This document shows, piece by piece, positions 50,692 to 61,300 of a stretch of 64,000 nt of DNA (its first letter is position 1; the number at the start of each line of letters is the position of its first letter). This DNA is from Allacma fusca (taxonomy: Eukaryota; Arthropoda; Collembola; Symphypleona; Sminthuridae), in the NCBI GenBank assembly GCA_947179485.1, contig OX359245.1, forward strand, positions 42,891,067-42,955,066, in the 5' to 3' direction. Under the pieces are notes generated by a model. That model ran no database searches. It was not told the origin of the DNA and saw only the letters and a list, made by a program, of their open reading frames with translations. Position numbers and translations under genes: made by a program.

Positions 50692-52381
50692 TCAACGAGT
50701 TCTTTTCCAAATCCGTACTGCTGAGTTATAAGGTCTGACCTCTCCGCCACTGGTGGTAAAAGATATTCCCACAGTGTCAGCGTTACTGCTGTAAGGCCCG
50801 GTCCGGACATAGTCACTGGTAGCACCAACTGGAAGATTAATTGAGTTTGGAGGTTGTGGGTCAGCGTAAGTAACTTGGGTGATCCTAGGTGCGTTTTCAC
50901 TTTGAGTGCTGCCAAAGGTATTGCTAGCTCCACCCACAATTCTGAAGAATTGACCCGCGTACTGGCTACAGACGTCAGTCCAGGTAAATTGAGGCCAAAT
51001 TGTTGCTGGTTCAGCCTGGTCCTTGTACTGAATGTAAATGAACCCCACTGGTATCAAAGTATTGGTCATTGCTTGCAACTCTGTCTTAACAGTCGTCAGC
51101 TGTCGATGATAATCCTGAAGTTGTGCTTGAAAGGTAGAAGTCTCATTTCGGTTCTGTTGAAGCCTCAGCTCACCCGCGTCCAAATGACCCTGCATAAACG
51201 TTTGAATTCTGGATAGTGGTCGGACCAATTCAATTCAGAATTGGAAATTTTCGATTCGATTCGATTCGATTCAATTCGATTCAGTAGTATTTCGATTCGA
51301 TTTGAAGGAAAGCCAAATCGAATGATTCGATTTGGGTATTGAACTGAATCGAATCATATTTTGTGAATTGCAATTCAAACAATTCATCAAAACCGCTTCG
51401 GCTGCGCACGGGTACTTTTTTTCCCGCATATTCAAAGTCCAAATACTACGTATACCACAACGTTTGTTATTTTAACGTAGCTTTTACTATACCCTTTATA
51501 ATATGTATACGACAATCCAGTCACATAACGCAAATTTTGTATTTTCCCACTTGAATCGTTCGATTTACGATTCAATTCGATTCACTGGGTGAATTGAATC
51601 GAATTGAATTGCTTTGGGGCAAATTGAATCGAAAATCGGTTTTTCGATTCAATTCAAGCTTCAAATTGAATCAAATTGAAAAATTCGAATCAAATTGAAT
51701 CGATCCGACCACTAATTCTGGATGGAGTCCACGCCTGGGGTTTTTGACAGATGACGGAAACCACGTTCCTTCTGCTGCAATTATGGAATGACCATTTGCC
51801 GTGCCCATGTGCATTAGCGTTGTCTCCCATCATAAGGCAAAATTCTCCTCTTGCAGGGACGGAGACGTACTCGGACCAATTGGTGTAATTTGAGATGCCA
51901 TGGTCTTCCCAAATTAGTCTTGAGTTGTTCATCTTTCCACCGAGCCAAATGTTCTTGGAAGTTACCAAGTTGGAGATGAAGGCTTGATCCTCTTGTGATT
52001 CTATTGTGGGCAATGTGGCCTCTGGGTGCAATTTTTTGCAAATACTTGCGGCATCATTGTACGACAGAAAATCCAATTGGTCGGGATTCTCGTCGAGTAT
52101 AGTAATGCATTTCTCCAGCCCAAAAATGTGCCAGTTCATTGGGCCACAGCTGATTGATCTGTCTGATGCGAAGGAGCCTGCAAATTATATTAAAATGTTT
52201 AACTGAAAAAAGTTTAATACGTCTCACGGTTCGTGCATTATTTTTAATAAGGTAATAAAATCCTATTATTAGGTTATTTAGTATTTAATATGTAACTGTA
52301 GGTTATAGGAATGTTTTATTTACCTTGAATGAATTGGATAGCCAAAATCAGCTGAACGAATTTAGCAAGAGTTGCTGACAT
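50692..52381 (-). pseudogene. Lectin B, copy 1, disrupted by a hAT-type MITE
   Basis: Exon 1 is 52381..52324 (signal peptide MSATLAKFVQLILAIQFIQ). Exon 2 is 52177..50692, interrupted at 51214-51714. The part before the insertion encodes a complete C-type lectin domain with the NYTNW loop. Reading then runs eight codons into the element and meets a stop, so the coiled coil and the collar-like module (encoded at 51205-50692, still open) are lost. A secreted lectin-domain-only product is possible if the mRNA is stable. Apart from the insertion, I saw only one coding difference from the intact copy at 58469 (Asn/Ser). Confidence 0.9.
51214..51714. mobile_element. hAT-type MITE inside the lectin B exon
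   Basis: 501 bp with perfect 11-bp terminal inverted repeats (TAGTGGTCGGA), flanked by the 8-bp duplication ATTCTGGA (51206-51213 and 51715-51722). The empty site is preserved at the equivalent position near 58983 in copy 2. Terminal sequence fits the hAT pattern (pyrimidine-A-G-N-G) and 8 bp is the hAT duplication length. Both subterminal regions are arrays of GATTCGATTC/GAATTGAATC in inverted orientation, with a short unique centre. Confidence 0.95.
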
Positions 52382-54288
52382 CTTGTAACGATGTGAAATT
52401 CTTTTGATCGTAAAAATAATTGGTTACAAATTATTGCTTACTTAGTTCGTCTGCCAACAGTATTCCCAATTCCCCGTCTTCAATGCAATGTTTTTTAATA
52501 ATGATCATATTCCAGCCCAAATCTTTATTTATAGGAATTTTCTGCAAACCATTTCCTGGAAGACTGACTTCCTTGGAACAGGAAAAAAGAAATCACCTAC
52601 ATACGTCTTAATGATATCCCTGAAACGTTTACAGATTAAGGATTCCAGGGAAGATCTTATCATTCGGTGAAGTTCTAAATAATTAATTGTTTTTTGTAAT
52701 TATTTACGTTTTCTGACGAAGGGAATCAGGTTCTGTTGTATATAGCTCATTCGATATTTTATCGATCTCTTTTTATGTCTAAAGTATATCGTATTTATTA
52801 TATAATCTTGTTCCAGGTCATTTCGTGAACTTCTGAGATATGGTTTCATGAATAGGTGTCGATGGTTTTTAAACTGGGAGATCCAATTTAAAAAACAATT
52901 CCTGGGTAGATATTCATACATAGTTTCTTGGTATTTCCTCACAGTTGAGATTAATGGTTTCGTCGCATTTAATCCCAATTTGAGGAGTGTGTATTAAAGG
53001 TTATCATGTTTACAACAGTGCATTATTCAGTATTTAACATGTATTTTGGAGGAACAAATTTAGGGCTAATTAAAATGACAGTGCATATTTTCATGCATGT
53101 ATTCAATAATTACTACGAAGGTGTTCCACAGAATCATTGAAAAAAGTTTCCATTCATGCGGCTTTTACAGATAGGATGCTTCACACTAATTCCAGAGGTT
53201 ATCATTGCTTTCTTACTAATCAGAATTTCTGTTTTGAAGTGTTGTAGGCAAGAATTTACATGCTACTTCAGTTACACTTTTAATTCGAAGATATTGTGTG
53301 TTTCGTCAACGAGGAGCAGGCTAAACAATCTAGATGTTTTTTGGATTCAAAGCAACATATCATCAGTCTGTGAGTCGTTGGCTATGTTTATGTACAATGT
53401 TAGTACCTACTTAGGATGCAGTCATAGAAACTTGCATTTTCAAGGTTTCTGCTTATCAGCCACGTCTTCACTGCGAATGGCGTCAGTAGTGATGACCCCG
53501 GTGAGTCCAGGAAATGGAACCGTAATTCCATGGTGTTTGATAGCGTGTAATTTGAAGTCTGTTTCATGATTTTCCAGGAACCCATACTGTCCTGATTTAC
53601 CTTACATATGTCATTAGCGAATTGTCTTTTGAACTTATACCTTTTGATTTATGATTTTGGCTTTTATGTGTTTAAAGTTGTATTCATCAGCGAAACTATT
53701 ATTTGTCTCCCCAGTCCCTCCTGACCTAGCCTTATAACTTGTCTAAAAACAATTTAAATGACCTAGGGCAACATAGCTGGTCCTAATCCGGGATTACTGA
53801 AAATACCTTAAAAGAGTCATCCTGCTCCGTAATCCTTTCAGCAACATTTTACACATACTTAATATTCCTTTAAAGTAATTCCAAAGTTCAATCATTTTTC
53901 AAAATAAATTTCAATCCTTAATCCCACAACTGCATTTAATTAAATGTAATCTGTAATCCGTAAACCCTTATAAAATGTAATTATAAACACCTGTATTCTC
54001 AGGAATCCGCTTAAAATATTTTATGTAATCCGGAAAACTTCAAATTGTTGGTGGTTCCATGCTCTAGGGGGAGACAAATTTTTTGCAGCACCGTATTTTG
54101 AATTTTATGCTTCTAGAAAACAGTAACGGAATAATTTCTGCAAGTAACGTTCCCGTATTTATTCAAGCTATTCAAAGTAAGGTCACAATTGTCGTAGGAA
54201 ATACTGGAATGTTGACATTGCTATTCAAATCTATGGAAATACTTTCAACAATAATAATAATTATATTGCTAAATATAAATAATTATTT
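52382..54288. other. Upstream region of lectin B copy 1 and spacer to lectin C
   Basis: TATAAATA on the minus strand (52526-52533) is a probable TATA box for lectin B, about 145 bp upstream of its ATG. The remaining ~1.7 kb contains only short unsupported frames. The left 600 bp is repeated in copy 2 up to 60261; the rest has no second copy within the window. Confidence 0.6.
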
Positions 54289-54914
54289 TTAACGGCTTCT
54301 TTTCCACATTCTTACGGCCGAGTTGAGAGGTCTGACCTCTCCGCCGCTACTGGTGAAAGCTATTCCGACGGTGTCAGAGTTACTGCTGTAAGGACCAGTC
54401 CTTATATATTCACTCGTGCCTTCACGTGGGATGGTTATTGTGTTTGGGGGTTGAGGGTCAGCATAGTCGACACGGATGATCCTGGGAGAATTATCACTCT
54501 GAGTGACTCCAAAGGAAGCGCTGGACCCACCCAAGGCTCTGAAAAATTGACCCGCATACAAATGGCTGATGTCAATCCAATAATAGTCTGGCCATAAATT
54601 TGACGGGTGTTGCTGGTCCTTGTATTGAATGTACACAAATCCCACAGGCACTTCTGACAATGAATCCCTTGATGTAGAAGAATTCCCCTGAGATTCAACC
54701 TGGTCCTTTAAATTTGCAACTTCGTCCTGATAACGCTCCAGGTCCTGACGTAAAGTTAGGATCTGCTCATCATACTCTTGGAGTTTGAGGAGGCCAGTGC
54801 TCAAATGTTTCTGCACGTACTTTTGAATTTGAGAGGGGGCCCAGGTTTGGGGTTTTTGACAGACAACAGAAACCATACTTTTCCGGCTACAATTGTTAAA
54901 TATCCATTTACCGT
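54289..54914 (-). pseudogene. Lectin C, N-terminally truncated by the duplication junction
   Basis: About 208 codons remain: the last ~25 residues of a C-type lectin domain (from GKWIFNNCSRKS to CQKP), a coiled-coil segment (heptad-like LRQDLERYQDEVANLKDQVE) and the complete collar-like C-terminal module (VGFVYIQYKDQ to GGEVRPLNSAVRMWKRSR). At 54914 the sequence switches abruptly to the TMEM45-like gene tail, so signal peptide and most of the lectin domain are missing. An intact parental copy may lie beyond the retrotransposon to the right of the window. Confidence 0.88.
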
Positions 54915-54987
54915 TGTCATTGGAATGATCCAATATCAACGAGTTCGAGAATTCGAAAGAAGCAAATCAACATCTCGTGCTCCCTAA
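54915..54987 (+). pseudogene. Duplicated tail of the TMEM45-like last exon
   Basis: Identical to 47138-47210, encoding the last 24 codons including stop. It is followed by the same 3' UTR and AATAAA. Without upstream exons or promoter it is a dead fragment marking the left edge of duplication copy 2. Confidence 0.93.
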
Positions 54988-55385
54988 CTCGTGCCCTTCG
55001 GGTGAAGTAACTGTCCAAGTGCGAATATAATATTCAAATGTAGTTGTAAATTTTTAATCTCAGCTTGTACCAAATTTGTCGTAGTTCACATTAAAAAAAA
55101 TAAAAACATGGGCAAAATACGGTTGTTTTAACTGGATTGGGTACTAATCATCAAGTGAGCTTTATATCACTGTATGTATTACAATTCTATCATAATTTTT
55201 GATTTATTAGTGGATACGTAATCTTCATCTAAGTCATAATAGCGTATAGTAGGATATTTAGGTTAGTTATTATTTTGTACGGAAGGAATATATTTTGTCT
55301 GAATATTTCTTCAAAAATACTAAGGGTTCTAGTTCTACGTAAAACGTGCATATTCATATGCATTTGTTTAATTGCGTGATCACTG

Positions 55386-56288
55386 TTAATCCACACTAGT
55401 CAATTCCTGCAGCGTTCGAATCACCGTCCTTACACGATTTAGGAATGAACCATTCTCGACAATTGTGGATGTCACCCGGGATTGAACTTCCAACTGTCTC
55501 TTAACGTTCGCTAATTCTCGCTGGTAATCCGTAAGGGGAGTTGACACGGTTGAGGTTGCTTTCAGGATCCGTGTCGTTAGGAGATCCCTCGCCCTCAAAT
55601 TACTCTGCGCATGCTTTAGAATAATTCTAGGTGGCGCTCGTACTCGGGGTTTCTGACATATTACTGAGACCTTGTACCGTCTGTCGCAATTAGTAAATGA
55701 CCATTTACCCTGTCCGTGCTCACCAGCGTCACCCATTATAAGACAGAATTTTCCCCAAGTTATACTGGAGTTCTGCTTCTTTGCTCCGAGCCAGATTCTC
55801 TTGGAAGGGATTAAATCTGAAAGGAAGGTTTGCTCCTCTGGAGATTCAATTGTGGGTAATGTGGCCATTGGGTGGATCTTTTTACAAATATTGGCAGCAC
55901 CATAGTACGATAAAAATTTGCCTGGGTCTTGGCTCTGGTCCTCTATACTGATGCATTTCCCATCACCAAAAATTTGCCAGTTCCTTGACCCGCAGGGATT
56001 TGATGTATCTGTTGCAAATGAACCTGAAAATATTTTAAATGGTTGAACGCAACGTACCAAATAAGTTTACATGGGCATAGGTATTGTAATTATGACAATA
56101 GTAATTGCGAAATTACAAGCTCTATGTGGAATATTGTAATGGACTTCAACATTATGAGGTAATCATCGAAAGGGTACGGAAGTTATTTAAATGATAAAAT
56201 AAGTACCTTGAATGAAATAGAGAGTCAAAATCAATTGAGCCAATTTAATTGCTGAAATTTTCCAGCTTTGTTGAAACTTTGTTACCAT
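55386..56288 (-). CDS. Secreted C-type lectin A, copy 2 (short form)
   Basis: Exons 56288..56207 and 56023..55386 encode a protein that reads identically to the 239-residue lectin A at 47609-48511, with the same signal peptide, the same missing long loop and no collar-like module. Its TATA box is at 56385-56392. If both copies are truly present in one haplotype, dosage is doubled. Confidence 0.85.
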
Positions 56289-57168
56289 TATTGTTATAAG
56301 GATTGCAACTAACTCTGCTCTTGTATAATAATTATTATTCCTGCGACAATATGTGAACTGTTCGTGCATTTGTCCGGATCCTTGTTTATATAGTTTTGGG
56401 AATCCTAATTTAAGGTACATTTAAAAAGAGAAGTTGCGTTAGGGAAGTTAAATGGCAGGGCTAATAAATATACATAAATACTTAGAGTGAATTGATTACA
56501 AACGTCTTTAAAAATGTTAGTAATACGTGTCTCGGCGTCTCACAACCGCCAATTCCGTAGAATTCTGTCTGATCTCACTCCAAGGTTTCACAATTCCATA
56601 ACTTGTGTGTATCTGTAATGATTTTTAGTAACTTTGTTAAAATCTTCCGGCTAAGAATTTTTCTGCGAAGAGAATACATTTTTCAGTTTTTTTCTTTAGT
56701 TCAAATGGATGAAGATGTTAATAGCGTGTACTTATCTACAACGTGTACATATGTCCCCATATTTTGATGTGTATGCACATGTAGTCTCAAATATTAGACT
56801 TTCTGCCGATTTCTCGGAACTTAATCTTCAAACTTCGCAGAGGTTATCTACTCAAGTTTTTACGAGCCATGTCTGCGGCTACAAGAAGTATGTAAATAGT
56901 TTCCGCTTTTTTCATTGACTGCAGCTTTTCATTTCTTTACAGCTCAATGCTATGAGGAAGTGTTTGTAAGCCACGTGCCCTTAATTCTGGTTGTTACATG
57001 TAATTATAATAATTACAGTATACTATCTACTTCTCAGCAGGTAGATATTTATAAAGAAAAATTTCTACTAAACTTGAAAATTAAATGTTTACAAAAGACT
57101 GTAAACGATGCTCAGTTTTTATTGAAAAAACTAAACTTTATTAAATTGCACTAGGTGTGAGCTAGTTC

Positions 57169-57577
57169 TGGGCAGTGTTCCGATTTTTGTAAATCTCCTT
57201 AAAAGATCATTTCTGAATTCAATATTTCGATTTTCCTGCTGAATCTTATGCTCCTGTGGGAGGTCCTGAACGATTTTAAAAACCCCTGCTTAAAGAAAGT
57301 TCAACGGTTGTCAAAATCCCTGTTGGAAAAAATAATTTCCCTGCAAGAAGCAAAATCCCTGCCAAATAAGGTCAGCCAATATAAAAATCCCTGTTTCCAT
57401 AACAATAATTTTTCTGAAACAATAAAAAATATTTGAACATCCTTGCCAAAAAAAGGTTCAACGAATTTAGAAATCCCTTTCGCAAAACAAAGACCCTTTC
57501 CTTTGAGATTTTTTTTGCAAGAAATATTATTTCCCTCCGACACTCTAAAATCCGACCCCTGGTTCTGGAAATGGTTT
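57169..57577. repeat. Dispersed repeat copy, AAATCCCTG family (in duplication copy 2)
   Basis: Duplicate of 49392-49800 at the constant 7,777-bp offset; same comments apply. Confidence 0.6.
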
Positions 57578-58468
57578 GTCTGTTCTTTGAATTTGGTTTG
57601 ATGTAATTCAAACGCAGGACACTTCGGTATGCTTTGTCAAAAATTTATCGAGTTTATAATTTGGTGCGATCAAATCTTAATGTCTATTCCTTATATAGTA
57701 ACGGTCCTAATTGTCTAGTCCGAAATTTTGGAACAGATTTATTAGTCGGGCGTAAATTTGGAAAACACCATTTTTAATGGTTCCTTATTAGCATTGCCCA
57801 CAACTTTTTCATTCAGTTTTGCCAGTTTTTCGAAAGCTAAACCCCACTGATGGACTCCGATTATGGTTTACCGAACAGAGCAACCCGTACACAAATCCTC
57901 CCCGAAGAATTTTTGTGCATATATATTTTCGTATTTAATATTATCAGTACGTTTGCACGTACTTGCAAGCTAGGATGAGAAACTTTTTAATGTACACGTG
58001 TTTGTTTAAAAGCAATACAAGGATTTAATTACTACAGAAACATCACTACATCACGTGTAGCATTTTATGAACGCTTTTAAAAAATGCCAATTTTGATTCC
58101 AATATTAACAAAGAAAAATCGTAAAGCTCTAATGACATTCATGAAATGTGGGGACAGCCTTGCACAACCTGTCCTAAACTTTTTAAGGGGACAATATCCC
58201 CTTTGGCCCCCTACTTCGTTGCGCCTGCTTATTCTTTACCTTCTTTTATCTTATATACATAATCATTATTATTCAATTTTTACTTATAAGAGTTTAAAAC
58301 TTAGCAGGTGGCTCAGCTTTGCTTTCCTTATCAGTAGTAAGTAAAGTATAAGTAAGTTCTTGCGTTTTGTAAATGATTCTTTTAATTTTTTCCCGTGTTA
58401 TACAAAATTATATACTAATAAAATTAAGGGATAATAGCTCAATGGTGCAAATTTTATGCGAAGTATTA

Positions 58469-59649
58469 TCAACGAGTTCTTTTCCAAATCCGTACTGCTG
58501 AGTTATAAGGTCTGACCTCTCCGCCACTGGTGGTAAAAGATATTCCCACAGTGTCAGCGTTACTGCTGTAAGGCCCGGTCCGGACATAGTCACTGGTAGC
58601 ACCAACTGGAAGATTAATTGAGTTTGGAGGTTGTGGGTCAGCGTAAGTAACTTGGGTGATCCTAGGTGCGTTTTCACTTTGAGTGCTGCCAAAGGTATTG
58701 CTAGCTCCACCCACAATTCTGAAGAATTGACCCGCGTACTGGCTACAGACGTCAGTCCAGGTAAATTGAGGCCAAATTGTTGCTGGTTCAGCCTGGTCCT
58801 TGTACTGAATGTAAATGAACCCCACTGGTATCAAAGTATTGGTCATTGCTTGCAACTCTGTCTTAACAGTCGTCAGCTGTCGATGATAATCCTGAAGTTG
58901 TGCTTGAAAGGTAGAAGTCTCATTTCGGTTCTGTTGAAGCCTCAGCTCACCCGCGTCCAAATGACCCTGCATAAACGTTTGAATTCTGGATGGAGTCCAC
59001 GCCTGGGGTTTTTGACAGATGACGGAAACCACGTTCCTTCTGCTGCAATTATGGAATGACCATTTGCCGTGCCCATGTGCATTAGCGTTGTCTCCCATCA
59101 TAAGGCAAAATTCTCCTCTTGCAGGGACGGAGACGTACTCGGACCAATTGGTGTAATTTGAGATGCCATGGTCTTCCCAAATTAGTCTTGAGTTGTTCAT
59201 CTTTCCACCGAGCCAAATGTTCTTGGAAGTTACCAAGTTGGAGATGAAGGCTTGATCCTCTTGTGATTCTATTGTGGGCAATGTGGCCTCTGGGTGCAAT
59301 TTTTTGCAAATACTTGCGGCATCATTGTACGACAGAAAATCCAATTGGTCGGGATTCTCGTCGAGTATAGTAATGCATTTCTCCAGCCCAAAAATGTGCC
59401 AGCTCATTGGGCCACAGCTGATTGATCTGTCTGATGCGAAGGAGCCTGCAAATTATATTAAAATGTTTAACTGAAAAAAGTTTAATACGTCTCACGGTTC
59501 GTGCATTATTTTTAATAAGGTAATAAAATCCTATTATTAGGTTATTTAGTATTTAATATGTAACTGTAGGTTATAGGAATGTTTTATTTACCTTGAATGA
59601 ATTGGATAGCCAAAATCAGCTGAACGAATTTAGCAAGAGTTGCTGACAT
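58469..59649 (-). CDS. Secreted C-type lectin B with phage-tail-collar-like C-terminal module (intact copy)
   Basis: Exons 59649..59592 and 59445..58469 join in phase 1, 344 residues. Order: signal peptide (residues 1-19); C-type lectin domain (about 25-170; WHIFG start, AASICKKLHPEATLPTIES, IWLGGK, SNYTNW, GKWSFHNC, SVICQKP); coiled-coil-prone linker (about 175-225); and a compact C-terminal module of about 120 residues opening VGFIYIQYKDQ and ending SGGEVRPYNSAVRIWKRTR. The last motif resembles GEVRPRN-type tips of phage tail-collar/tail-fibre proteins, trimeric receptor-binding folds; the coiled coil would suit a trimer. A secreted pattern-recognition or gut-lumen role is inferred. A minus-strand TATAAATA sits near 59794. 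Confidence 0.88.
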
Positions 59650-60261
59650 CTTGTAACGATGTGAAATTCTTTTGATCGTAAAAATAATTGGTTACAAATT
59701 ATTGCTTACTTAGTTCGTCTGCCAACAGTATTCCCAATTCCCCGTCTTCAATGCAATGTTTTTTAATAATGATCATATTCCAGCCCAAATCTTTATTTAT
59801 AGGAATTTTCTGCAAACCATTTCCTGGAAGACTGACTTCCTTGGAACAGGAAAAAAGAAATCACCTACATACGTCTTAATGATATCCCTGAAACGTTTAC
59901 AGATTAAGGATTCCAGGGAAGATCTTATCATTCGGTGAAGTTCTAAATAATTAATTGTTTTTTGTAATTATTTACGTTTTCTGACGAAGGGAATCAGGTT
60001 CTGTTGTATATAGCTCATTCGATATTTTATCGATCTCTTTTTATGTCTAAAGTATATCGTATTTATTATATAATCTTGTTCCAGGTCATTTCGTGAACTT
60101 CTGAGATATGGTTTCATGAATAGGTGTCGATGGTTTTTAAACTGGGAGATCCAATTTAAAAAACAATTCCTGGGTAGATATTCATACATAGTTTCTTGGT
60201 ATTTCCTCACAGTTGAGATTAATGGTTTCGTCGCATTTAATCCCAATTTGAGGAGTGTGTA

Positions 60262-60779
60262 TTGTTAGGTATGTATATAGAAATTACATAAATTAGTTAA
60301 GTCTCACATGAATAATTAATTAAGTTGTGAAACACACAACCTTAGGTTAAGTCAATTCAAAGTTACTTAAACACTTATTGTAAAAGTGCAATGTAAGCAC
60401 TTCCCATCGGCTAAAGCCGACGAGTGTCAACGTCCCGTTACATCCGTTATGATGTAACGTCTAGACTTAAGATTGTAAAAATAGGCTCAAGTAGCCACTT
60501 GTTAAGTTTAAGATTCTTCCAGACTCTGCAGTGAATAACTGAGAGTCATTCCAGTAACACCTATTTTTAGTTGTTAATCTTCATTTCCTTTTCCTTTTGA
60601 TTTCAATTATAAATAAAAGCAATTAGTCCTCGGATTAATGTAAAATCACATTCAATCGTTTATTCATAATCATTCCTTTCATCAGCACGATTTCCAATTA
60701 TTTACAATTTCTCGACAATTACATAAGTAAATAATCCAGGAGTTAGGATTTCATGGTATAACCATAACCTACTCTTACA
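60262..60779 (+). repeat. 5' long terminal repeat
   Basis: Starts TGTTAGG exactly where homology to copy 1 ends and finishes CTCTTACA before the TGG of the primer-binding site (TG...CA ends, 518 bp). It contains an AATAAA near 60612 and two perfect short stem-loops: TCGGCT/AGCCGA near 60408 and CGTTACATC/GATGTAACG near 60434. The right boundary is inferred from the CA-TGG junction, since the 3' LTR is not visible. Confidence 0.75.
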
Positions 60780-60797
60780 TGGTGGCCTTTGTAAAAC
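60780..60797 (+). other. Putative primer-binding site
   Basis: TGGTGGCCTTTGTAAAAC immediately follows the LTR and begins with TGG, complementary to a tRNA 3' CCA. I could not assign the priming tRNA. Confidence 0.5.
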
Positions 60798-61300
60798 ATT
60801 GCCAAAATATTATTTCCCTGGCGATGCTCCCGAATTACTCTCAATTATCACTCCCCTTGGGAAACAATCGATTTACTTTAAGAATTGATTTCATTACCAG
60901 GCAAGTTTGACTAATGTGTCATATTTCGTGAGAATTTTTGAGATTTACAGTTTTGGCCACGCAGAGGTTACATTCCTGCAATTTTGACGTTGCAACACGC
61001 ACAGTTCATTCGGGCCTACCCCCAGTGGAGTCAACCAGTATTGACTGTGACCGGTCGAAGAACCCCTCGTAAGTTTTTATTGATAAACGGGGTTATTATT
61101 TCTTGTCCACGGAAGGCAGACGGATTTACCTGCGCTTCACCGACCGATGCCCTGAGGATTTGGGTATACTCAACGGACAGCCACGGAGCTCGGTACCGTT
61201 CCCACCTCATCCAGGAGGAATTTTATATAGTAAATACACAGTGTTAAGTTTCATATCCATGAACCACCGTCACGGTACGTACATACTTACGTTATAATTT

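Larger units (their letters stand above)
47138..54914. repeat. Tandem duplication, copy 1 (7,777 bp)
   Basis: The sequence from TGTCATTGG at 47138 recurs from 54915 with a constant offset of 7,777. The copy carries the end of the TMEM45-like gene, lectin A, lectin B (broken) and the partial lectin C. Reading by eye I found two substitutions in the shared part (G47492/A55269 and T52135/C59403) plus the 509-bp MITE insertion; after the insertion the offset is 7,268. Confidence 0.95.
54915..60261. repeat. Tandem duplication, copy 2 (visible part)
   Basis: Matches 47138-52993 (without the MITE) essentially base for base. Homology stops at 60261-60263, where the LTR retrotransposon begins, while copy 1 continues with different sequence (TAAAGGTTATC). 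The copy probably resumes on the far side of the retrotransposon, outside the window. Confidence 0.93.

Noticed and set aside
52700-52978. 92-codon minus-strand frame, repeated at 59968-60246
   Set aside because: Present in both copies only because of the tandem duplication; no family resemblance or signal.
53156-53585. 137-codon plus-strand frame and overlapping 61-codon minus-strand frame
   Set aside because: Neither has recognisable domains, codon bias or splice context; located in spacer between lectin genes.
60984-61247. 87-codon frame in the retrotransposon leader
   Set aside because: Lies between the primer-binding site and gag; no recognisable protein, so treated as leader sequence.
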